Assembly (NCBI GenBank): GCA_902779455.1
Contig: CACZBS010000006.1
Location: 94,038 to 158,037 of the forward strand
From: an uncultured Prevotellaceae bacterium
GTDB lineage: Bacteria > Bacteroidota > Bacteroidia > Bacteroidales > Bacteroidaceae
Length of the DNA: 64,000 nucleotides
Reading direction: 5' to 3'
Shown here: positions 40,324-49,123 of the stretch, in pieces
How positions within the stretch are numbered: position 1 is the first letter of the stretch
How the letters are laid out: every line of letters begins with the position of its first letter
Translations under genes and position numbers: made by a program
Notes under the pieces: generated by a model
Databases searched by the model: none
What the model saw: only the letters and a program-made list of their open reading frames with translations
Told to the model about the DNA's origin: nothing

Positions 40324-41313
40324 ATGACAAGTCAAGCAAAGAAACAACATAACAATATCCTGCTGGCCATCGTGGGCTTTGCAGCTGTGGTCGCTATCGT
40401 CGCCATCATCGGATTCTTCGCCATCGATCGCGACCCCGAAATCATTCAGGGACAGGTGGAGGTCTCAGAGTATCGCGTGTCGAGCAAGGTGCCCGGCCGC
40501 ATCCTCGAGCTGCGCGTCAAGGAGGGCGACTTCGTCCATGCCGGCGACACGCTGGCCATTCTCGATGCCCCTGAGGTGAGGGCCAAGATGACGCAGGCCC
40601 GTGGCGCCGAGGACGGTGCTGCCGCCCTGGAGCAGATGGCTAAGGCCGGTGCCCGCAAGGAGCAGATCCAGGGTGCCTATCAGCTGCTGCAGCAGGCCAA
40701 GGCCGGACTGGAGATTGCCGAAAAGTCATACAACCGCGTGCAGCGGCTCTACGACGAGGGCGTCATGAGTGCCCAGAAGCGCGATGAGGCCCTGGCCAAC
40801 TATAAGGCCCTGCAGGCCCAGGTGAAGGCAGCCCAGAGCCAGTATGAGATGGCTGTCAACGGTGCCCGTCAGGAGGAGAAACTGGCCGCAGCGGCTCAGG
40901 TGAACCGCGCCAAGGGCGCCGTCGAGGAGGTCACGGCCTACATCGGCGAGACCGTTCAGACGGCTCAGATGGACGGCGAGGTCAGCTCGGTCTATCCCAA
41001 GGTGGGCGAACTCGTCGGCACGGGCAGCCCCATTATGACCATCTCGCTGATGGACGACATGTGGGGCACGTTCAATGTGCGTGAGGACCAGCTGGAGGAT
41101 ATGCAGGTCGGCAAGGAGTTCACGGCCTTCGTCCCTGCCTTCAACAAGGACATCCGCATGAAGGTCTACCACCTGAAGGACGAGGGCTCATATGCCGTCT
41201 GGAAGGCCACGAAGGCTAACGGCCAGTACGACCTGAAGACCTTTGAGGTGAAGGCCCGTCCGCTGGATAAGATCGAAGGACTGCGTCCTGGCATGAGCCT
41301 GGTGGTCAAATAA
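40324..41313 (+). CDS. HlyD-family membrane fusion protein
   Basis: 329 residues. One TM helix (~18-38, ILLAIVGFAAVVAIVAIIGFF) and a biotinyl-lipoyl half (EYRVSSKVPGRILELRVKEG DFV) are followed by a coiled-coil hairpin (~85-200) and a beta-barrel (~205-329). It is the periplasmic adaptor of the tripartite exporter formed with TolC (38644) and the two permeases that follow. The substrate is unknown. Confidence 0.93.
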   Translation: MTSQAKKQHNNILLAIVGFAAVVAIVAIIGFFAIDRDPEIIQGQVEVSEYRVSSKVPGRILELRVKEGDFVHAGDTLAILDAPEVRAKMTQARGAEDGAAALEQMAKAGARKEQIQGAYQLLQQAKAGLEIAEKSYNRVQRLYDEGVMSAQKRDEALANYKALQAQVKAAQSQYEMAVNGARQEEKLAAAAQVNRAKGAVEEVTAYIGETVQTAQMDGEVSSVYPKVGELVGTGSPIMTISLMDDMWGTFNVREDQLEDMQVGKEFTAFVPAFNKDIRMKVYHLKDEGSYAVWKATKANGQYDLKTFEVKARPLDKIEGLRPGMSLVVK

Positions 41314-41320
41314 ATCAGCC

Positions 41321-42490
41321 ATGAACTGGATCAGGCAAATCCTCTGTATCAGTCTGCGCGAGTGCAGGATCCTGAAGATGAATCACATCTACGGCTTCTG
41401 CATGGTCGTCTTCCCCATCCTCGTCATGTTCTTCTTTACGTCGCTGATGAGGGAGGGCCAGCCGATAGACTTGCCCGTAGGCATCGTCGACCTCGACAAC
41501 ACGTCGACCACACGGGCCCTGGTGCGCAATCTCGATGCGTTCCAGAACTCCGAGGTCGTCGCCCGCTATCCCAGTGTCAGCGAGGCCAGGCAGGCCATCC
41601 AGCAGAACCAGATCTACGGATTCCTCTACCTGCCGAAGGGCACGACAGAGAAGCTGCTGGCCCAGCGTCAGCCGAAGATCTCATTCTATTATTCTCTGGC
41701 CTCCATCACGGGCGGCTCGCTCCTCTTCAAGGACATGAAGACGGTCAGCACGCTGGGCTCGGCCGCCGTAGGCCAGGCCACGATGCGGGCCCGCGGGTTC
41801 ACTGACAAGCAGATACAGACCTTCCTGCAGCCCATCCGCATCGACCTCCACCAGGTGGCCAACCCATGGACCAACTATAACGTCTATCTGACGACGATGA
41901 TTGTGCCGGGCATACTGATGCTCTTCATGTTTCTCATCACGGCCTACAGCATCGGCGCCGAGCTGAAGTTCGGCTCCTCGCGCGAGTGGCTCTCCATGGC
42001 CGACAACAACATCTTCGTCGCACTGCTGGGCAAGCTGCTGCCGCAGACCCTCATCTGGCTCCTCATCGTCTTCGTCTACGACTATTACGTCTTCGGCATC
42101 CTGCGCTTCCCCCATCCGGGCGGCGCACCCATGATCGTGCTGCTCAGCGTGCTCCAGGTGCTCGCCTCCCAGGGCTTCGGCGTTTTCGCCTTCGGACTGA
42201 TGCCGTCGCTGCGCATGTCGATGAGTATCTGTGCGCTCTGGGGCATGCTCAGCTTCTCCATGTCCGGCTCGGCCTTCCCCGTCATGGCCATGGACTCGCC
42301 CGTCCAGGCCCTGTCGTGGCTGTTCCCCCTGCGCCACTACTTCATGATCTATCAGACGTGCGTCTTCAACGGCTTCCCCCTGCTTGAGTCGTGGTTCCAC
42401 TTTGCCGCCCTGACGGCCTTCACGCTGTTGCCATGGCTGGTGGTCAGTAAAATTAAAAACGCAATGCTCACCTATGTCTATATTCCATAA
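41321..42490 (+). CDS. ABC-2-type transporter permease (YhhJ/YhbP-like)
   Basis: 389 residues. One N-terminal TM helix, a large periplasmic domain (~40-175, with DLPVGIVDLDNTSTTRALV and YPSVSEARQAIQQNQIYGFLYLP), then five C-terminal helices (~185-385). This is the ABC2_membrane_3 layout used by drug and protein exporters. No ATPase gene is in the cluster, so an ATPase in trans or an ATP-independent mechanism is needed. It starts 7 nt after hlyD and overlaps the next permease by 17 nt. Confidence 0.92.
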   Translation: MNWIRQILCISLRECRILKMNHIYGFCMVVFPILVMFFFTSLMREGQPIDLPVGIVDLDNTSTTRALVRNLDAFQNSEVVARYPSVSEARQAIQQNQIYGFLYLPKGTTEKLLAQRQPKISFYYSLASITGGSLLFKDMKTVSTLGSAAVGQATMRARGFTDKQIQTFLQPIRIDLHQVANPWTNYNVYLTTMIVPGILMLFMFLITAYSIGAELKFGSSREWLSMADNNIFVALLGKLLPQTLIWLLIVFVYDYYVFGILRFPHPGGAPMIVLLSVLQVLASQGFGVFAFGLMPSLRMSMSICALWGMLSFSMSGSAFPVMAMDSPVQALSWLFPLRHYFMIYQTCVFNGFPLLESWFHFAALTAFTLLPWLVVSKIKNAMLTYVYIP

Positions 42491-43715
42491 CCTACGCGAG
42501 GCCTTCCAGGATGCTGCCTTCATCTGGCGGCAGGAGATGGGGCAGGTGGTGCGCGACGAAGGCGTGCTCATCTTCTTCATCCTCGTGCCCTTGTTCTATC
42601 CGCTGCTCTATTCGTGGATATACAATAACGAGGTGGTGCGCGAGGTGCCCGTCGTCGTCGTCGACCAGAGCCATTCCTCGCTCTCGCGCGAGTTCATCCA
42701 TAAGTGCGACGCCTCGCCCGACGTGCGCGTGCTCTGCTATGCCAACGACCTCGACGAGGCCCGCTCGCTCGTCAGCCGTCAGTTGGCCAAGGGCGTCTAC
42801 CTGATTCCCTCCGATTTCGACGTCCGCATCAACCGCCTCGAGCAGGCCACCATCAGCGTCTATTGCGACATGTCGCTCATGCTGGCCTATAAGGCCGTCT
42901 TCCAGACCGCGCAGACCGTCAGCCAGCTCATGGGCAGCGAGATACAGACGAAGCTCGGCCAGCACTACACGGCCCGCGAGGAGCAGATTGCGGCCCGTCC
43001 GCTCGACTTCGACGAGGTGGCCGTCTTCAATCCGACGGGCGGCTACGGCTCGTTCATCATCCCTGCCGTCCTGATGCTCATCATCCAGCAGACCCTCGTG
43101 CTCGGCATCGGGCTCTCTGCCGGCACGGCCCGCGAGGACAACCGCTACCAGATGCTCATCCCCATCTCGCGCCATTACAACGGCATGCTCCGCATCGTCT
43201 TCGGCAAGGCCATGGCCTATTTCATGATCTATGCCGTCATGACCGCCTACCTCGTGCTCATCGTGCCGCGGCTGTTCGGATTCACGGCCATAGGCCACTG
43301 GCAGGACCTGCTCCTGTTCCTCCTGCCCTACGTCATCGCCTGCATCTTCTTCGGCATGACCGTCTCGTGTATCATACGTTATCGCGAGAACGTCATCCTG
43401 CTCATCGTCTTCGTCACCCTGCCATTGCTCTTCCTCAGTGGCATCAGCTGGCCCCAGTCCGACATCCCCGGCTTCTGGCAGGGCATATCGTGGCTGTTCC
43501 CCTCGACGTTTGGCGTGCGGGGCTACGTCCGCATCAACGAGATGGGCGGCACGCTCGGCGACGTACTGCCCGAGCTGCGGTTCCTGTGGCTCCAGACGGC
43601 CGTCTATTTCGCCGCTGCCTGTCTGGTCTATCGCTATCAGATCTACCTGTCGAGGCAGGTGGCTACGGAGCGTCTGGACGAGATGCGCGCCAAGACGGCC
43701 GCCGCAGCAGACTGA
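42474..43715 (+). CDS. Second ABC-2-type transporter permease
   Basis: 413 residues, same layout as its neighbour: N-terminal helix (~35-52), periplasmic domain (~55-210, VPVVVVDQSHSSLSREFIHK and ANDLDEARSLVSRQLAKGVYL), then five helices. The two proteins are diverged paralogues that probably form a heterodimer, as in other Bacteroidota TolC-HlyD-permease-permease sets. The start overlaps the previous gene by 17 nt. Its 3' end is followed by a hairpin terminator. Confidence 0.92.
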   Translation: MSIFHNLREAFQDAAFIWRQEMGQVVRDEGVLIFFILVPLFYPLLYSWIYNNEVVREVPVVVVDQSHSSLSREFIHKCDASPDVRVLCYANDLDEARSLVSRQLAKGVYLIPSDFDVRINRLEQATISVYCDMSLMLAYKAVFQTAQTVSQLMGSEIQTKLGQHYTAREEQIAARPLDFDEVAVFNPTGGYGSFIIPAVLMLIIQQTLVLGIGLSAGTAREDNRYQMLIPISRHYNGMLRIVFGKAMAYFMIYAVMTAYLVLIVPRLFGFTAIGHWQDLLLFLLPYVIACIFFGMTVSCIIRYRENVILLIVFVTLPLLFLSGISWPQSDIPGFWQGISWLFPSTFGVRGYVRINEMGGTLGDVLPELRFLWLQTAVYFAAACLVYRYQIYLSRQVATERLDEMRAKTAAAAD

Positions 43716-43738
43716 TCACGGCATCGCACCGGAAAAAA

Positions 43739-43832
43739 CAAAGCGGTACTTTACACCTCGTAAAGTACCGCTTTTCTTTTCTTGAAGCACCGCTTCTTTC
43801 ATATCAAAGTACTGCTTTGCATGGCGCGAAGC
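43739..43832. repeat. Family E repeat array; first unit is a perfect terminator hairpin
   Basis: AAGCGGTACTTTAC (43741-43754) and GTAAAGTACCGCTT (43760-43773) form a perfect 14-bp stem with a 5-nt loop, followed by TTCTTTTC. This ends the exporter operon. Two more degenerate units (GAAGCACCGCTTC, CAAAGTACTGCTTTGC) follow. Confidence 0.75.
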
Positions 43833-43854
43833 ACACCCCGGAAATATTTTGCCT

Positions 43855-43929
43855 CGACGTGGCGGCATGGCGTCACGACGTGACGGCATGAAATCACGAC
43901 GTGACGGCATGCCGTCACGACGTGACGTA
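43855..43929. repeat. Family D palindrome array
   Basis: Three or four CGTGACGGCATGNNNTCACG palindromes in tandem, next to the family E array. The same words occur at 11815-11893. It lies 7 nt from the end of the Mrp gene and may end its transcription. Confidence 0.65.
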
Positions 43930-43935
43930 AGTTTC

Positions 43936-45042
43936 TTATTGCGCCGTCTTCGTCTTCACGATCTGCGTCTTGGGCTGTTCCTTGTTGCGGCGGTTGACCA
44001 TCGTGACGACGGCCTGGGCCAGCGAGAGGAACGACTGCCCCGTCATCGTGTCGGCATTCAGGGCGGCCGGTGTGCCCTGGTCGCCGTTGTCGCAGATGCT
44101 CTGCACCAGCGGGATCTGTGCCAGCAGGGGCAGCCCCATCTCCTCGGCCAGCTGCTTGCAGCCCTCGCGGCCGAAGATGTAGTAGCGGTTCTGTGGCAGT
44201 TCGGCGGGCGTGAACCACGCCATGTTCTCAATCAGTCCGAGGATGGGCACGTTGACCTTGTCGTTGCGATACATGTCGATGCCCTTGCGGGCGTCGGCCA
44301 GTGCCACCTGCTGAGGCGTCGAGACGATGACGGCGCCCGTGATGGCCAGTGTCTGCAGCAGGGTCAGATGGATGTCGCTCGTGCCCGGCGGCGTGTCGAG
44401 GATGAGGTAGTCGAGCTCGCCCCAGTCGGCGTCGGCGATGAGCTGCTTCAGGGCGTTGGAGGCCATGCCGCCGCGCCACAGTGTCGCCGTCTCAGGCGAG
44501 ACGAAGAATCCGATGGACAGCATCTTCAGCCCGTACTGCTCGATGGGCTCGATGAGGTCGCGGCCGTCGACGTTGACGGCATAGGGGCGGGCGTCCTCGA
44601 CGTGGAACATCTTGGGAATCGAGGGACCGAAGATGTCGCAGTCGAGCAGTCCGACGCTGTAGCCCAGGCGGGCCAGCGCGATGGCCAGGTTGGCCGCGAC
44701 GGTCGACTTGCCGACGCCGCCCTTGCCTGACGAGACGGCCACGATGTTCTTCACGCCCGGCAGCAGCTTCTCCAGCTCGGGCCGTGGCTTCGACTTGAAC
44801 TCCGTCAGGATCTCCACCTCGACGTCCTGCGAGACGTGGTAGTGGATGGCTGCCTCGGCGGCCTTGACGGTCGACTTGAGGAAGGGGTCGGTGTCGCGCG
44901 GAAACTCGAGCACCACGCGCACCTTCATGCCGTTGATCGAGGGCGTGTCGGCCACCATGCCGCTCTCCACCAGGTTCTTCTTCGTGCCCGCATACGTCAC
45001 CGTGGCGAGCGCGTCCATGATGAGTTTCGGATAGAGTGTCAT
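43936..45042 (-). CDS. mrp: Mrp/NBP35-family P-loop ATPase (Fe-S cluster carrier), CPxC-lacking
   Basis: 368 residues. An N-terminal MIP18/DUF59 domain (~5-85) precedes an Mrp ATPase with the deviant Walker A SSGKGGVGKST (105-114) and the switch DCDIFGPSIPKMF. Family members carry and donate [4Fe-4S] clusters. The usual CPxC cluster motif after GLIENM is missing: here the sequence is ENMAWFTPAELPQN, with only one Cys nearby (GREGCKQ). Bacteroidota members often show this variant, so cluster binding would need other residues. The start overlaps the HMA gene's stop (ATGA), making it last in a TonB-HMA-Mrp run. Confidence 0.92.
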   Translation of the reverse strand: MTLYPKLIMDALATVTYAGTKKNLVESGMVADTPSINGMKVRVVLEFPRDTDPFLKSTVKAAEAAIHYHVSQDVEVEILTEFKSKPRPELEKLLPGVKNIVAVSSGKGGVGKSTVAANLAIALARLGYSVGLLDCDIFGPSIPKMFHVEDARPYAVNVDGRDLIEPIEQYGLKMLSIGFFVSPETATLWRGGMASNALKQLIADADWGELDYLILDTPPGTSDIHLTLLQTLAITGAVIVSTPQQVALADARKGIDMYRNDKVNVPILGLIENMAWFTPAELPQNRYYIFGREGCKQLAEEMGLPLLAQIPLVQSICDNGDQGTPAALNADTMTGQSFLSLAQAVVTMVNRRNKEQPKTQIVKTKTAQ

Positions 45043-45350
45043 TTCTTCTTCTCCTCCTTCTTCTCCTGCTTCACGACCTGCCGGACTTCGTAGCCTATCT
45101 TCTTAAAGCCTTTCTTGATGTTCTCCGTGGTGGTCTTGTCAGCATCGTATTCGATGGTGACGGTCTGTTGCTCGACGTTGGTCTCAATCTTCTTGACGCC
45201 CTTGACGAAGCGCACGCCGTTCTTGATGCGGTTCTCGCAGTTCTGGCAGTGCATCTGCGGCTGGGTGGTGAAGACCACGGTCTTGATGTCCTTGGCGCCG
45301 ACGGCCACGACGTTGGCGGCCAGAGCGGCAATGATGACTAATCTTTTCAT
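45039..45350 (-). CDS. Exported heavy-metal-associated (HMA) domain protein
   Basis: 103 residues with a signal peptide (~20 residues, LAANVVAVGA) and one HMA domain with the metal-binding MHCQNCENR (MxCxxC) and ENIKKGFKKIGYEV at its end. The C-terminus is Lys/Glu-rich. HMA domains bind copper(I) or similar ions; placed in the periplasm it probably hands metal over or buffers it. It overlaps both neighbours by 4 nt, tying it to the TonB receptor upstream and the Mrp ATPase downstream. Confidence 0.88.
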   Translation of the reverse strand: MKRLVIIAALAANVVAVGAKDIKTVVFTTQPQMHCQNCENRIKNGVRFVKGVKKIETNVEQQTVTIEYDADKTTTENIKKGFKKIGYEVRQVVKQEKKEEKKK

Positions 45351-47317
45351 ATTCGTTCGAAATTATATCTGAGTCCGATGTAGAAGAGGGGTCCGTGGAC
45401 GGGCCCCCACACGAGGGTGGCGTCGAAGTCACGGCCCCAGGGGTCGGCATAGCCGCGGATGGGGTGGCGCTGCCGGCGGTTGGTCAGGTTCTCGCCGCCG
45501 ACGTAGACTGACAGGTGGCGGAAGTCGCGCGTCACCTGCGCCTGCAGCTGTTCGAAGGCATGGAACCGCTCGTCGCCGACGATGCGGCCGCCGCCGTTGA
45601 GCTGCAGCGTCGTGTCGAAATGCCAGATGCCCAGGCCGGGCGCATAGCTGAGCGACAGGAGCCCCTTGTAGCGCGAGGTGAGGGGCCGCTCCATCATCTG
45701 TCCGTGGTAGCGGCTCTTGACGTCGTTCCATCGCCAGGCGGCCGTGGCGGTCAGTCCGTCGACGACAGGGTAGGTCGCATCGATCTGGAAGGTGTGTGAA
45801 TAGCCCTTGTCGGCGTTATAGACGTTGATGTTGTCCTGATAGTAGTCGACAACCAATTGGCTGTCGAAGTGGGTGTAGTAGTATTCGGCGTTCAGCTTCA
45901 GCGTCCGGCTGCCGAGCGGAATGTTCCAGGCTGTGTTGAGGCCGTAGTTCCAGGCCTTCTCCTGGCCGAGCGGGCTGAGGAACCGGATGGGGCGGCTGCT
46001 GGCCATGAGGAAGTGGTTCTCGGCATAGAAATGGGGGGTGCGGTAGCCCTTGCCGGCCGAGAGGCGGAAGCTGACGAGGTCGCTGGGCGCGTACTTCAGG
46101 TGGAGGCGGGGTGTCAGGAACCAGTGGTAGCTGCTGCTGTGGTCGGCGCGCAGGCCGGCCATGAGCGTCAGGTGGTCGAGCGTCAGCGTGTATTGTGCGT
46201 AGGCGCCGCCCGTGGTCTCCCGTTCCTTGATGTGGGTTGGGCCGAGGTGCTGGTGGCTGTGATAGTGGTTGAGGCTGGTGCCGAGGGAGAGCTGGTGGGC
46301 ATCGCCGAGGTTGGTCTCGTACATCAGCTGGGCGGCGAGCGTCTTCTCGTTGTTGTCGTAGAGCTGATGACCGTATTGGGCGTCCTGCAGGTGGAGCGAG
46401 CCGTTGGCCATGAGGGCGATGTTCTCCTGCCGCTCGGGGCGCAGGATAAAGGCATGCTTCATGTAGGCCTCGTAGCGGTCTGCCTCGGTGGTGATGGTGT
46501 AGAGGTGGGGCTGTCCCGTGTCCTGCGGCAATGTGGCAGGATAATGGGAATGTAGGTGGGTGCTCTGGCCGCCCTCGCGCTTCTCCTTGAGCAGGCTGAG
46601 GCCGGCGTGCATGATGTAGCGGTCGGTGACGAGCTTCCAGCGGTTCTGCAGGTTCATCTGCTGGCGGCGGGGCATGTCGAGAAATCCGTCGTCGTTGTCG
46701 TCATGGTGGCCGAAGTTCTTCTCGCCGTGCAGGAGCAGAATGGTGCTCAGCTGTTCGCTGAGGTGGATGTTGGCGTCGGCGTTAGCCTCGAGGCGGCTCT
46801 TGGAGTCGGCATAGAGGTTGGCGTTGACCTGCTCCATGTCGTTGGGCTTCTTGTATTCGATGTCAATCTGGCCCGTCATCGACTCGTAGCCGTTCTTCAC
46901 GGTCGAGGCGCCCTTCGATACCTGAATGCTCTGCATCCACGGGCCCGGCACGTAGTCGAGCGAGTAGGGCAGGGCCGCACCGCGCAGGGCCGGCAGTTGC
47001 TCGGTGAGCATCTGCACGTAGGTGCCTGAGAGTCCGAGCAGCTTGATCTGCTTGGCGCCAGTGGCGGCATCGCTGTAGCTGACGTCGACTGAAGGATTGG
47101 TGGTGAAGCTCTCGCCCAGGTTGCAGCAGGCGGCCTTGAACAGCTCCTGACGGCCGATGGTGACGCCATTGACTGCTCCGCCCATGCGGCGCAGTCCTGC
47201 CGACGACGTGACGGTCACTTCGCTGACTGTCGCCTGCTTATCGATGCTGTCGGCCGCGGTCTGTCCTGCGGCCTTGACAGTCGTCAGCGCAAAGAATAAA
47301 AGTAAGGCTTGTCTCAT
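45347..47317 (-). CDS. TonB-dependent outer-membrane receptor, probably for metal
   Basis: 656 residues from MRQALLLFFALTTVKAAGQ (47317); three further codons upstream are possible. The plug domain (~30-155, VSEVTVTSSAGLRRMGGAVN, YDSVPGP-like VPGPWMQSIQVSKGASTVKNG) is followed by a 22-strand barrel ending YIGLRYNFERI with a terminal aromatic-type residue. No SusD-like partner is present and the N-terminal carboxypeptidase-regulatory domain of sugar receptors is absent, so a metal or siderophore-like ligand is more likely. Co-transcription with the HMA gene suggests copper or a similar ion. His-rich loops (HGEKNFGHHDDNDDG, THLHSHYP) support metal binding. Confidence 0.9.
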   Translation of the reverse strand: MRQALLLFFALTTVKAAGQTAADSIDKQATVSEVTVTSSAGLRRMGGAVNGVTIGRQELFKAACCNLGESFTTNPSVDVSYSDAATGAKQIKLLGLSGTYVQMLTEQLPALRGAALPYSLDYVPGPWMQSIQVSKGASTVKNGYESMTGQIDIEYKKPNDMEQVNANLYADSKSRLEANADANIHLSEQLSTILLLHGEKNFGHHDDNDDGFLDMPRRQQMNLQNRWKLVTDRYIMHAGLSLLKEKREGGQSTHLHSHYPATLPQDTGQPHLYTITTEADRYEAYMKHAFILRPERQENIALMANGSLHLQDAQYGHQLYDNNEKTLAAQLMYETNLGDAHQLSLGTSLNHYHSHQHLGPTHIKERETTGGAYAQYTLTLDHLTLMAGLRADHSSSYHWFLTPRLHLKYAPSDLVSFRLSAGKGYRTPHFYAENHFLMASSRPIRFLSPLGQEKAWNYGLNTAWNIPLGSRTLKLNAEYYYTHFDSQLVVDYYQDNINVYNADKGYSHTFQIDATYPVVDGLTATAAWRWNDVKSRYHGQMMERPLTSRYKGLLSLSYAPGLGIWHFDTTLQLNGGGRIVGDERFHAFEQLQAQVTRDFRHLSVYVGGENLTNRRQRHPIRGYADPWGRDFDATLVWGPVHGPLFYIGLRYNFERI

Positions 47318-47325
47318 CCCTGGCA

Positions 47326-47371
47326 TTCTCTCAACTCTCAGTTCTCAACTCTCAACTCTCAGCTCTCCGGC
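47326..47371. repeat. Iterated CTCAACTCTCA words
   Basis: Six or so degenerate TCTCAACTC/TCTCAGTTC words fill the gap between the LRR gene and the TonB gene. No promoter on either strand. Confidence 0.5.
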
Positions 47372-49117
47372 CTACTGCTGCTCAACGATCTGCGGCATCT
47401 TGGCCCACGACTTGTCGTTGCGGTAGTTGTTCTTGGCACCTTTAGGGACGATGACGCGGCAGGCACTCATGACTACGCCCTTGAACGACGAATGCGTGAT
47501 GCTCGGGGGCAGGGGCGAGCCCAGCACCAGTTCGCGCAGCGACACGCATTTCGTAAAGGCGTTGCCGCCGATCTTCTTCATGGCGGCAGGCAGCTCCAGG
47601 CGCGTCAGTCCGCTGCATTCGCGGAACGAGGCGCTGCCGATGGTGGTGCAGGCGGCGGGGATGATCATCGTGTGGAGCGAGGCGCACTTCTCAAAGGCGT
47701 TGTCGCCGATGCTGGTCACCGAGATGGGCAGCGTGATGGCCGACAGCGTCGAACATTCCTGGAAGGCGTTGTCGCCGATGCTCTTGATGCTGACCGGCAG
47801 GATGATGGTGCGCAGGGAGTGGCAGTAGCGGAAGACGTCGCTCTCCAGTTTCTCTACGAAGCCCTGGATGTTGACGCTGTCGAGCGACGTGCAGTTCTCG
47901 AAGGTGTTGCTGCCCATCTGCTTCACCAGGTTGGGGATGGTGATGTGCTTCAGGCTGGCGCAACCCTCGAAGGCATGGTCGTTGATGCGTGTCACGCCGT
48001 CGGGCAGGTCGATGCTGACGAGCGACTTGCATTCGTAGAAAGCGCGTATGCCGATGGTCTTCACTGTCGATGGCAAGGACACGGCAGCCAGGTTGGTGCA
48101 CCCGGCAAAGGTCTCGGTCCCGATGGCTTGCAGGTTGCCGTCGATGGTGACTGTCTGCAGGCCGCTGCAGTTCTGGAAGGCTGCGTTGCCGATGCGGTTG
48201 GCCGTCTCTATCTCAACCGACTGCAGGTTAGAGCACCCCTTGAAGGCGTCGCTGCCGATGCGGGTGGCTGTCGTCATCTCGATGGAGCGCAGGTTGATGC
48301 AGCCTTCAAAGGCACTGTTGCCAATCTCGCTGATGGCGTCGGGCATCTGGATCGACTCCATGGCGGCGCATCCCTTGAAGGCCTCACTCCCGATGAGGGT
48401 GACCGACTGGGGCAGTGCGAGTTCGCGCAGTTGCGAACAGCCTGTGAACGTGGAGTTGCTGATGCGGTTGATCTCGCATTCCAGGTCGACCTTGGCCAGA
48501 GACGAGCAGTTGTTGAAGGCAAAGACGTCGATGAGCGTCACTCCCTCGGGCACGTCGATGGACTCGAGCGAGCTGCAGCCGTCGAAGGCATGGTTCTCGA
48601 TGATGGTGAGGTCGAGGGGCAGTCGGATCTCCTTCAGGGCCGTGCAGCCGTTGAAGGCATAGTCGGAGATCTGCGTGCACCCGTCGGGGATGACCACCTC
48701 CTTCAGACTGACGCAGCCGTTGAAGCAGCTGCGGCTCACCTCGAGCGTGCCGTCGGGCAGGACGATGCGCTCCAGGGCCTTGCAGTTCAGGAACATAGCG
48801 GCTGGCAGCACGTCGGCCCGCGTGCGGTAGTTGCCTTTCCCTTCGATGATGGTCGCCTCCGACAGGTCGAGCGACGTCAGCACCTGGTCGGTGGGTTTCT
48901 TCGGCTTCAGCCTGTTGGTGATGAGCTGTATGATCTTCAGGTCGTTGCCGTTGAGCGGACCGCTGATCTTGAGCTCCTGCATGGTGTAGCGGATGCTGTC
49001 GGGCAGCTGCTTGCCAAGCTGTCCGACAGAGTCGGTCGTGACGGTCATCTGCTGGGCCGCCACGCCTATGGGGAGGAGCGCCAAGAGGAGCGCGATGAGT
49101 CTGATGCGTATAGTCAT
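47372..49117 (-). CDS. BspA-type leucine-rich repeat protein, exported
   Basis: 581 residues with a signal peptide (LLALLPIGVAAQ). About 18 leucine-rich repeats of the LRR_5 (BspA/Treponema) kind, ~23 residues each, in the pattern IGxxAFxxCxxLxxIxLPxxV, run from ~110 to ~545. A Cys-rich start is not present and the C-terminus (VIVPKGAKNNYRNDKSWAKMPQIVEQQ) has the capping motif of the family. BspA-like proteins bind host or food-derived proteins, or adhere to surfaces. It follows trmB by 6 nt, so it is co-transcribed, and lies between two unrelated functions. Confidence 0.9.
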   Translation of the reverse strand: MTIRIRLIALLLALLPIGVAAQQMTVTTDSVGQLGKQLPDSIRYTMQELKISGPLNGNDLKIIQLITNRLKPKKPTDQVLTSLDLSEATIIEGKGNYRTRADVLPAAMFLNCKALERIVLPDGTLEVSRSCFNGCVSLKEVVIPDGCTQISDYAFNGCTALKEIRLPLDLTIIENHAFDGCSSLESIDVPEGVTLIDVFAFNNCSSLAKVDLECEINRISNSTFTGCSQLRELALPQSVTLIGSEAFKGCAAMESIQMPDAISEIGNSAFEGCINLRSIEMTTATRIGSDAFKGCSNLQSVEIETANRIGNAAFQNCSGLQTVTIDGNLQAIGTETFAGCTNLAAVSLPSTVKTIGIRAFYECKSLVSIDLPDGVTRINDHAFEGCASLKHITIPNLVKQMGSNTFENCTSLDSVNIQGFVEKLESDVFRYCHSLRTIILPVSIKSIGDNAFQECSTLSAITLPISVTSIGDNAFEKCASLHTMIIPAACTTIGSASFRECSGLTRLELPAAMKKIGGNAFTKCVSLRELVLGSPLPPSITHSSFKGVVMSACRVIVPKGAKNNYRNDKSWAKMPQIVEQQ

Positions 49118-49123
49118 GAATAC

